DNA from: CABMGU01 sp964508495
GTDB taxonomy: Archaea; Nanobdellota; Nanobdellia; Woesearchaeales; ARS49
Length of the DNA: 5,010 nucleotides
Assembly (NCBI GenBank): GCA_964508495.1
Contig: CAZDUA010000007.1
Location: forward strand, 1 to 5,010
Reading direction: 5' to 3'
The notes beneath the pieces are model-generated. The model had not been told where the DNA came from. It searched no databases and worked only from the letters and a program-made list of their open reading frames with translations. Position 1 is the stretch's first letter. Each line of letters begins with the position of its first letter. Below, piece after piece: positions 1-4,037 of the stretch. A program made the translations under genes and the position numbers.

Positions 1-146
1 GCAAAAACTTTTGTCGTAAGCTTACTATGCGCGGCCTCGCGAGCCTGGATACCAGAACCAGTACCCATGTCAAGAACAACCCCTTTAGAATACTTCTTCA
101 CAAACTCCTTCAACAAAAAGCTGTCTTCCTGAGGCTCGTAAACCAT
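1..146 (-). CDS. HemK2/Mtq2-like release factor glutamine methyltransferase, N-terminal part (partial)
   Basis: This is the first 48 codons of a class I SAM-dependent methyltransferase that runs off the left edge. The protein begins M-V-Y-E-P-Q-E-D-S-F-L-L at residues 1-12, followed by V-L-D-M-G-T-G-S-G-I-Q-A (about residues 24-35), which is SAM-binding motif I. The opening Y-E-P-x-E-D-S/T-F-L-L is characteristic of archaeal HemK2 and eukaryotic Mtq2/N6AMT1, which methylate the glutamine of the GGQ motif of class I release factors (family knowledge). The ATG at 146-144 is chosen because no better start lies upstream in frame and a TATA-like element is centred about 26 nt before it, so the mRNA is probably leaderless. 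The catalytic NPPY motif would lie outside the window, so the exact substrate is inferred from the N-terminus only. It is divergent from the HD-domain gene. Confidence 0.85.
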   Translation of the reverse strand, partial: MVYEPQEDSFLLKEFVKKYSKGVVLDMGTGSGIQAREAAHSKLTTKVF

Positions 147-168
147 GTCAACAATAATTGAGTAAACA

Positions 169-174
169 TTTAAA
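169..174. promoter_or_regulatory. Shared palindromic TATA-like box for two divergent leaderless genes
   Basis: The core TTTAAA is self-complementary, with flanks acaTTTAAAagcg on the plus strand. Its centre (171.5) is 27.5 nt before the plus-strand ATG at 199 and 25.5 nt before the minus-strand ATG at 146. Archaeal TATA boxes sit about 26-27 nt before the transcription start, so both transcripts would begin at or next to their ATG. The purine/A-rich sequence agtaaac just upstream on the plus side is a plausible BRE; the minus side is less convincing. No transcript data were available. Confidence 0.6.
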
Positions 175-198
175 AGCGTTGTGTACAATCTGAAAAGT

Positions 199-843
199 AT
201 GGACAAGGGGAAAATAATCAAAACAACAGAAGAATACGTACGCAAAACACTCGAAGGAGAAGGCTCAGGACACGACTGGTGGCACGTAGACTGCGTAAGA
301 AAAACAGCACTGCACATTGCCAAAGAAGAAAAAGCAGACCTATTCATTGTAGAACTTGGCGCTCTATTGCACGACATCGCAGACTGGAAATTTCACGACG
401 GAGATGAAACAGTAGCACCAAGAATAGCAAAAGAATGGCTGCAAAAACAAGAAGCAGACGAACAAACAATAGAACACGTCTGCCACATAATCAAAGACAT
501 CTCATTCAAAGGCGCAGGAGTAAATACTCCAATGCATACTACAGAAGGCAAAATCGTCCAAGACGCGGACAGAATACAAGCACTGGGCGCAATAGGAATA
601 GCAAGATGCTTCGCATACGGCGGAAGCAAAGGAAGAGAAATTTATAATCCAAACATCAAGCCAGCAATGCACCAAACATTCGAACAATACAAAAAAGCAA
701 AAGGAACAACACTGAACCACTTCTACGAAAAACTTCTCTTGTTAAAAGACAGGATGAACACTGAAACAGGGAAAAAGATAGCACAAGAACGCCACGAATA
801 CATGGAACAATTCCTAAAACAATTCTTCAAAGAGTGGGAATAA
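199..843 (+). CDS. HD-superfamily phosphohydrolase (YedJ-like), 214 aa
   Basis: This is a predicted cytosolic metal-dependent phosphohydrolase of the HD superfamily. The ligands are visible in order: His29 in H-D-W-W-H-V-D (25-31), the His58-Asp59 pair in L-L-H-D-I-A-D-W, and Asp122/Asp124 in V-Q-D-A-D-R-I. The block continuing from it (L-G-A-I-G-I-A-R-C-F-A-Y-G-G, 129-142) resembles the YedJ-type branch, whose members are about this length; the substrate is not known to me. I chose ATG 199 over the in-frame GTG at 181 because the TATA box at 169-174 is correctly spaced for a leaderless transcript from 199, and GTG 181 would lie between the TATA box and that start. Its TAA overlaps the ATG of the S4-domain gene by one base, so the two are very likely co-translated. 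Codons are strongly A-rich, and pyrimidine-ending codons mostly end in C. Confidence 0.9.
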   Translation: MDKGKIIKTTEEYVRKTLEGEGSGHDWWHVDCVRKTALHIAKEEKADLFIVELGALLHDIADWKFHDGDETVAPRIAKEWLQKQEADEQTIEHVCHIIKDISFKGAGVNTPMHTTEGKIVQDADRIQALGAIGIARCFAYGGSKGREIYNPNIKPAMHQTFEQYKKAKGTTLNHFYEKLLLLKDRMNTETGKKIAQERHEYMEQFLKQFFKEWE

Positions 844-1061
844 TGAAAACAGACGAACAAGGCAAGTACATTGAATTCCAAGATTTCATCAAAACAATTG
901 GCTTGGCAACAACAGGCGGACAAGCAAAAATATTAATTAGAGCAGGCGTAATTCTCGTCGACGGAAAAATAGAAATAAAACTAAGAAGAAAATTGAGAAA
1001 CGGAATGATAGTAGAATATGAAGACAAGAAATATGTTGTTGAAGAATCAAAACTGACCTGA
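843..1061 (+). CDS. S4-domain RNA-binding protein (YbcJ/YaaA type), 72 aa
   Basis: This is a small stand-alone S4 domain. The order I-E-F-Q-D-F-I-K-T-I-G (10-20), G-G-Q-A-K-I-L-I-R-A-G (25-35), V-L-V-D-G-K (about 37-42), R-R-K-L-R-N-G (48-54) and a final beta strand (V-E-Y-E...Y-V-V-E) matches the YbcJ/YaaA (RlbA, COG2501) family. Those proteins are about 70 residues long and bind structured or ribosomal RNA (family knowledge). The G-G-Q-A-K turn and the basic L-R-R-K-L-R patch are the likely RNA-contact surface. ATG 843 shares its A with the TAA of the upstream gene (TAATG), pointing to translational coupling; a GTG at 834 also lies in frame but is less likely. The family is, as I recall, mainly bacterial, so transfer into this genome is possible. 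Its partnership with the HD phosphohydrolase suggests a job in RNA or ribosome metabolism, which is inference. Confidence 0.87.
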   Translation: MKTDEQGKYIEFQDFIKTIGLATTGGQAKILIRAGVILVDGKIEIKLRRKLRNGMIVEYEDKKYVVEESKLT

Positions 1062-1089
1062 AAAGTTTACGGAAATCTCTACGATAGAC

Positions 1090-1097
1090 TTATTAAT
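1090..1097 (+). promoter_or_regulatory. TATA box of the small plus-strand locus
   Basis: TTATTAAT lies in the 57-nt gap after the S4-domain gene, centred 25.5 nt before the ATG at 1119. This spacing predicts a leaderless transcript starting at that ATG and is the main reason to take the 41-codon frame at 1119 seriously. The T5 tract at 1114-1118 could also help end the upstream operon. Confidence 0.5.
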
Positions 1098-1118
1098 GAG
1101 CTTTACTTCTATGTTTTT

Positions 1119-1244
1119 ATGGCAAAAAAGAAGGTTGATTTGATGAATCTCGGACCAGAAACTAAAGAAAAAAAGGAACTATTCGAAACAATCTGGAGAA
1201 CTCTTGAAGAAAAATGGAAGAAAGAACATCAAGATTCGCACTAG
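1119..1244 (+). CDS. Small basic/charged hypothetical protein, 41 aa (possibly the front half of one split gene)
   Basis: I do not recognise this product. The frame starts M-A-K-K-K-V-D-L-M-N-L-G-P-E-T and continues as a Lys/Glu-rich, probably helical segment (K-E-L-F-E-T-I-W-R-T-L-E-E-K-W) before a TAG at 1242-1244. The ATG is supported by a TATA box centred 25.5 nt upstream. The last 31 bases overlap the next frame, which opens at 1214. The final residues after codon 32 (W-K-K-E-H-Q-D-S-H) look unlike the rest, while frame B continues smoothly from Leu-Glu-Glu-Lys. Either two short overlapping genes exist, or the two are one gene interrupted at the A5 run 1210-1214. I slightly favour one gene. 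Confidence 0.5.
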   Translation: MAKKKVDLMNLGPETKEKKELFETIWRTLEEKWKKEHQDSH

Positions 1245-1402
1245 TTATTCTTAGTCAGGATACAGAAAAAGGAATAGATTTTAAGGTTGTTACAAAAAAT
1301 CAAGGCGTTCCTAATGAACACATAATAACGCTTGTAAGAAACTGGCTAAAACTGACGGAAAAAATATATTACGATTCTTTCAAAGAAAAACACGGAATGT
1401 AA
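1214..1402 (+). CDS. Hypothetical protein, 62 aa (possibly the back half of one split gene)
   Basis: I do not recognise this product. It reads M-E-E-R-T-S-R-F-A-L-V-I-L-S-Q-D followed by a strand (I-D-F-K-V-V-T-K-N) and a helix (H-I-I-T-L-V-R-N-W-L-K-L-T-E-K-I), so it has a plausible compact alpha/beta pattern with no signal peptide or membrane segment. The frame is -1 relative to the 1119 frame. Its ATG lies at the end of the A5 run 1210-1214, with no clear Shine-Dalgarno site. Adding one A to that run would join both frames into a continuous protein of about 94 residues with the helix T-I-W-R-T-L-E-E-K-M-E-E-R unbroken. Its TAA (1400-1402) touches the stop codon of the convergent zinc-ribbon gene with no base between them. 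Confidence 0.6.
   Translation: MEERTSRFALVILSQDTEKGIDFKVVTKNQGVPNEHIITLVRNWLKLTEKIYYDSFKEKHGM
1359..1364 (-). terminator. Candidate T6 terminator of the minus-strand operon, inside the convergent gene
   Basis: On the minus strand this reads TTTTTT, preceded by AATATA, 39-44 nt beyond the stop codon of the zinc-ribbon gene. Archaeal RNA polymerase terminates at short T-runs without needing a hairpin (established knowledge). Because the operon ends directly against a convergent gene, its mRNA must end within that gene. Another minus-strand T6 lies near 1293-1300. Weak evidence. Confidence 0.25.
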
Positions 1403-1540
1403 TTATTTCAACACACCAGTACACTTCATCTCTTTATGATTGCAAACCTCGCACTCCCATGTCAAATACTTCGCGTTTCCACTCACGGTAGCGAATGACT
1501 TATCCATCGGACTTTTGCACTTCGGACACTGCGTTTCCAT
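1403..1540 (-). CDS. Small zinc-ribbon protein, 45 aa
   Basis: This short gene encodes one CPKC...CEVC zinc ribbon: Cys5-x2-Cys8 at the N-terminus and Cys30-x2-Cys33 after a 21-residue loop, with His35 and Cys40 following. The four cysteines should bind one zinc ion. Such mini-proteins bind nucleic acids or serve as small subunits, but nothing here tells the partner. The start at 1540 is fixed by a strong Shine-Dalgarno GAGGTG at 1551-1546 (minus strand), 5 nt before the ATG. The first 41 bases overlap the end of the winged-helix gene in another frame, and the RBS lies inside that gene's codons, so it is the last gene of the overlapping operon. Its stop abuts the stop of the convergent plus-strand gene exactly. 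Identity as a zinc ribbon is clear; function is unknown. Confidence 0.82.
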   Translation of the reverse strand: METQCPKCKSPMDKSFATVSGNAKYLTWECEVCNHKEMKCTGVLK

Positions 1541-1991
1541 GTTTCCACCTCTCTCTTTCAACTGCTTCGCAATATTCTTTCACTCTTGAAACAATCAGGG
1601 GTAAATAAAACTTTTCAATTTTCTCAGCAAAAACCTCGTGAAGAGGCGCATTTTCAGAAATTCTGTACGAATTACCGACTTTTTCAACAATAAAAGAGTC
1701 CTTCAAACGCTTAACCTGCCTTCTTATATTAGAAGAAGCAACGCCTTTCATAGGTAAATTATGAGTTTTCCTTGACAATATAACAGATTTCTCAATATCG
1801 GACAAAGAAACAGGCCCAACAGCCTGCAATAAAGAATGAAACACGTCCACAACAACATCCCTGCCATCCGCAGGCTGCAATAAGCCAACACTTAAACACA
1901 ACTTCTTAACAAGCTCCCTGCCAGTAAGACGAAAAGGCTTCTCATACTTCCTTAATGTTAATTCCGCTAACGGTTTCTCTCTATGTTTCAT
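1500..1991 (-). CDS. Winged-helix DNA-binding protein, 163 aa (archaeal/DPANN type)
   Basis: This is a probable transcription regulator. The N-terminal part has the segment L-T-L-R-K-Y-E-K-P (11-19) and L-T-G-R-E-L-V-K-K-L-C-L-S-V-G-L-L-Q-P (22-40), followed by R-D-V-V-V-D-V-F-H-S-L-L (44-55). Residues 62-113 carry the helix-turn-helix and wing: S-L-S-D-I-E-K, then a basic recognition helix S-S-N-I-R-R-Q-V-K-R-L-K (86-97) and the wing hairpin F-I-V-E-K-V-G-N-S-Y-R-I (100-111). A long C-terminal helix (K-I-E-K-F-Y-L-P...R-V-K-E-Y-C-E-A) may dimerise. I associate this architecture with conserved uncharacterised DPANN proteins, from memory. ATG 1991 is preferred over an in-frame TTG at 2006; it overlaps the lipoprotein gene by 11 bases. 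An autoregulatory or operon-specific role is inference. Confidence 0.75.
   Translation of the reverse strand: MKHREKPLAELTLRKYEKPFRLTGRELVKKLCLSVGLLQPADGRDVVVDVFHSLLQAVGPVSLSDIEKSVILSRKTHNLPMKGVASSNIRRQVKRLKDSFIVEKVGNSYRISENAPLHEVFAEKIEKFYLPLIVSRVKEYCEAVERERWKHGNAVSEVQKSDG
1546..1551 (-). promoter_or_regulatory. Shine-Dalgarno site of the zinc-ribbon gene
   Basis: The minus strand reads GAGGTG followed by GAAAC and ATG. This matches the archaeal anti-Shine-Dalgarno (CACCTC) with 5-nt spacing. It is the only strong SD I see in the window, and it lies within the coding sequence of the upstream winged-helix gene, whose codons here spell E-R-W. Confidence 0.75.
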
Positions 1992-2895
1992 AAGGCCTGC
2001 ACGCAAACTGCATTGCCAGATAGCCCGGCAAGTCGCCCTTAAAATAATTCACATAAAACGAATAACTAATTCCATCAAACAACAAATCCTTCAAACGACG
2101 AACATACTTGCAATAAACATACTGGTCGACAACCTTGTACAATGTATCAGTATATGCTGACGTAAAAGTGCTATCATCACCTTCGTGAACAATCTTTGCC
2201 TCAAAAGGCGGATAATCAGGACCGTAACTGACAGTAAGACCCTTGCCAAAAGTAATACCGGTCAAAGAAATCACTTTGTCATCACGCCAGTAACCAATAA
2301 TAAATTTGGAATCATCGGCATCAAAATTCCTAACTCTATTCTTATCGTCATAAAACACGTTTGTGGTTCTCAAGCCACGCGTCAAATACTTAATCAAACC
2401 CTGCTTGTCGTAATCAATACTCGTCTCTCCAGCAACACCGCGTTTAACACTGCGCAATTGATACAAACTATCATACTCCATGTGCAAGGTCTCAGCGAAG
2501 CCCTTAATTTCCATAAGTTTGCCAAGCGAATCATAAGTAAAAGAAAGCTTAGTAGCACCAGAATCAATATCAGAAAGCCGGTTTTGAGAATATAAGAATT
2601 CAACATTCTCAGGACCAGAAACTTCTTTCAACAAACCATTTTCGTACTTGTACTCCCAAACCTCGCCAGTCTTTTCAACACGCAAAAGCCGATTATCCTC
2701 AGAAAGACCATAAACAAAAGTGCCAAGACTGCCAGACTGCTTAACAGTCCTAGTAACAAACTCGGAAGGAACAGTTTTAGATTGAACCACAGGCTCGACT
2801 ATTGGCGCTTTAGAAGAAACAGGCGCTACCTCTGGCTCAGAAACGGGCGCACACGCGACCAAAATACACAAAAACAACAACAGTATCTTTCTCAT
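1981..2895 (-). CDS. Surface lipoprotein built of RHS/YD-like repeats, 304 aa
   Basis: The N-terminus M-R-K-I-L-L-L-F-L-C-I-L-V-A-C is a lipoprotein signal peptide with a lipobox L-V-A-C; Cys15 would be lipidated. A Pro/Val/Ser-rich linker (16-48) follows. From about residue 58 to 235 there are about nine degenerate repeats centred on Tyr62, 84, 102, 121, 141, 162, 182, 202 and 224, with period 18-22. The best copies are F-T-Y-D-S-L-G-K-L-M-E-I-K-G and H-M-E-Y-D-S-L-Y-Q-L-R-S-V. This is the Y-D-x-x-G-(R/K)-L pattern of RHS/YD beta-strand repeats. About 70 C-terminal residues, Tyr/Phe-rich with Cys262 and Cys299, do not match a toxin domain that I know. The ATG overlaps the preceding TGA by one base (TGATG). 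An extracellular, membrane-tethered beta-structure is the likely form; binding partner unknown. Confidence 0.8.
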   Translation of the reverse strand: MRKILLLFLCILVACAPVSEPEVAPVSSKAPIVEPVVQSKTVPSEFVTRTVKQSGSLGTFVYGLSEDNRLLRVEKTGEVWEYKYENGLLKEVSGPENVEFLYSQNRLSDIDSGATKLSFTYDSLGKLMEIKGFAETLHMEYDSLYQLRSVKRGVAGETSIDYDKQGLIKYLTRGLRTTNVFYDDKNRVRNFDADDSKFIIGYWRDDKVISLTGITFGKGLTVSYGPDYPPFEAKIVHEGDDSTFTSAYTDTLYKVVDQYVYCKYVRRLKDLLFDGISYSFYVNYFKGDLPGYLAMQFACRPYET

Positions 2896-3620
2896 CAGCT
2901 AAATATGCCAGCAAACCACGCCCACAAGCGGGCAAAAAAGCCCGGTCCTTCCACTTCGGGCTCGTCAGTAACATTTTCTGGAACTTCTTCAGTTACATTT
3001 TCAGTAACATTAACTTCTGTAACATTAGCCTCAATAGTCACGTTCTCAGGCTCTTTCTCAACACCAAGCATGCCTGGCTCGACACACTCGCATTTCTCAG
3101 TGCAAACACCAGGGTCCTGAGTATTAGTCGTACAAAGAGTATTAGGAGGATCGCAGTCTTCATTACGCTCAACCTTCTTATCACCACAAACAGAAGCAAT
3201 CTGAGATTTGTTCACAAAACCTTCAACAATAACAGGATTATAGTCAGCAGGAATTGTTTGGTTAATGTTGCACCCGCAAGTCTTCTTATTACAACTCAAA
3301 GAAATATTAATCAACGCGCCATAAGCCGGACACTTGTCATCAGCGCTACCATCACACACCTCAACACCTTCTCTTATATTGTTCTCACAAAAAGCTTTAT
3401 TCACCCTGGGAAGACAAGTACAATGCTGAGTATCACAAACAGTATCAATCTCTAATAAAGTGGCAAGCTCATCGCAAAAACCCTCTTCGACGCCTTTCTC
3501 ACACAACTCAAACTCGTCAAGCTTCTCATTACCACAACGATAATTGGTAATAGACCAGTCCAATTGCGCATATACTGCCGGCAGAAGCAACAAAGCCAAC
3601 AAAATCACTATCTTTTTCAT
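2895..3620 (-). CDS. Secreted protein with three six-cysteine modules, glycosylation-type stalk and aromatic C-terminal tail, 241 aa
   Basis: A signal peptide (M-K-K-I-V-I-L-L-A-L-L-L-L-P-A-V-Y-A, cleavage after about residue 18) is followed by 18 cysteines in three modules: C29-69, C78-117 and C145-179. All fit C-x10-C-x(6-8)-C-x(9-12)-C-x(3-4)-C-x-C. Modules 1 and 3 open C-G-(N/D)-x-K, echoing the Myxococcus Cys-rich/DUF4215 style of surface repeat. Residues 190-222 form an acidic stalk with five N-V-T sequons; three more sequons (N105, N120, N137) lie in the head. The tail ends G-P-G-F-F-A-R-L-W-A-W-F-A-G-I-F-S, perhaps a short membrane anchor. It is the first gene of the minus-strand operon, with a TATA box 25.5 nt before the ATG. 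The likely role is extracellular, disulfide-stabilised display or binding; the ligand is unknown. Confidence 0.85.
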   Translation of the reverse strand: MKKIVILLALLLLPAVYAQLDWSITNYRCGNEKLDEFELCEKGVEEGFCDELATLLEIDTVCDTQHCTCLPRVNKAFCENNIREGVEVCDGSADDKCPAYGALINISLSCNKKTCGCNINQTIPADYNPVIVEGFVNKSQIASVCGDKKVERNEDCDPPNTLCTTNTQDPGVCTEKCECVEPGMLGVEKEPENVTIEANVTEVNVTENVTEEVPENVTDEPEVEGPGFFARLWAWFAGIFS

Positions 3621-3641
3621 ATAGCAATGAGAAATATTCCC

Positions 3642-3649
3642 TTATAAAA
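3642..3649 (-). promoter_or_regulatory. TATA box of the four-gene surface/regulatory operon
   Basis: TTTTATAA on the minus strand is centred 25.5 nt before the ATG at 3620, so the mRNA is probably leaderless. The box begins in a T5 run (3650-3646) that lies about 20 nt past the stop codon of the upstream gene and may also terminate that transcript. The 48-nt gap separates the two minus-strand gene groups. Confidence 0.6.
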
Positions 3650-3668
3650 AGATTATGGTTCTGGTGAT

Positions 3669-4037
3669 TCAACATCCATCATCGGCATTCTGTGAAGGCT
3701 CGTTATATTCCTCATCACACGCATCACCAATACCATCACCATCACTATCTTTCTGGTCAGGATTGAAATCATCAGGACAATTATCTGCAACCGCGGCACA
3801 GCCCTGACCATTTGCTTGTCCTATTCCATAGGGCGCACTATTCGATGGAGGCTCAATTGATATCGGCATATTGGTTTCTGCCTGGAAAAGACCAGCAGGA
3901 GATGACAAAGACCAAGCCATAATCCCAAGACCAATTATTCCAACAATAAGGACGCTGAGCAGAATCGGATATCCTGGCTTCTTATTAATTTCCATGAAGT
4001 CTTCATTATGATTGTAACTACTATTTTTATCATTCAT
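3669..4037 (-). CDS. Type II membrane protein with one thrombospondin type 3-like calcium loop, 122 aa
   Basis: A short polar N-terminus (1-22, with N-K-K-P-G just before the membrane) is followed by one transmembrane helix at about 23-44 (Y-P-I-L-L-S-V-L-I-V-G-I-I-G-L-G-I-M-A-W). By the positive-inside rule the C-terminal part is outside. That part has a Pro/Ser/Asn linker and then D-N-C-P-D-D-F-N-P-D-Q-K (85-96) and D-S-D-G-D-G-I-G-D-A-C-D (97-108). This is an exact DxDxDGxxDxxD calcium loop in thrombospondin type 3 style, with Cys80, 87, 107 and 122 available for disulfides. The start at 4037 overlaps the upstream gene by 8 bases; Met15 (3995) is an alternative start. A type IV pilin-like signal (K-K-P-G before the hydrophobic stretch) is a less likely reading. 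It probably works with the overlapping upstream surface protein. Confidence 0.75.
   Translation of the reverse strand: MNDKNSSYNHNEDFMEINKKPGYPILLSVLIVGIIGLGIMAWSLSSPAGLFQAETNMPISIEPPSNSAPYGIGQANGQGCAAVADNCPDDFNPDQKDSDGDGIGDACDEEYNEPSQNADDGC

Noticed and set aside
181..198. GTG start for the HD-domain protein at 181, adding six residues
   Set aside because: It lies only about 10 nt after the TATA box, upstream of the expected transcription start; ATG 199 fits the promoter spacing.
2184..2400. C-terminal toxin domain of an RHS-type effector
   Set aside because: The lipoprotein has no recognisable toxin motif or RHS core-cleavage motif, and no immunity-type gene follows; a toxin role is unsupported.
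2185..2595. Plus-strand open frame of about 136 codons opposite the lipoprotein
   Set aside because: It is a shadow of the minus-strand gene; the minus frame has a lipobox and regular repeats, whereas this one shows no domain.
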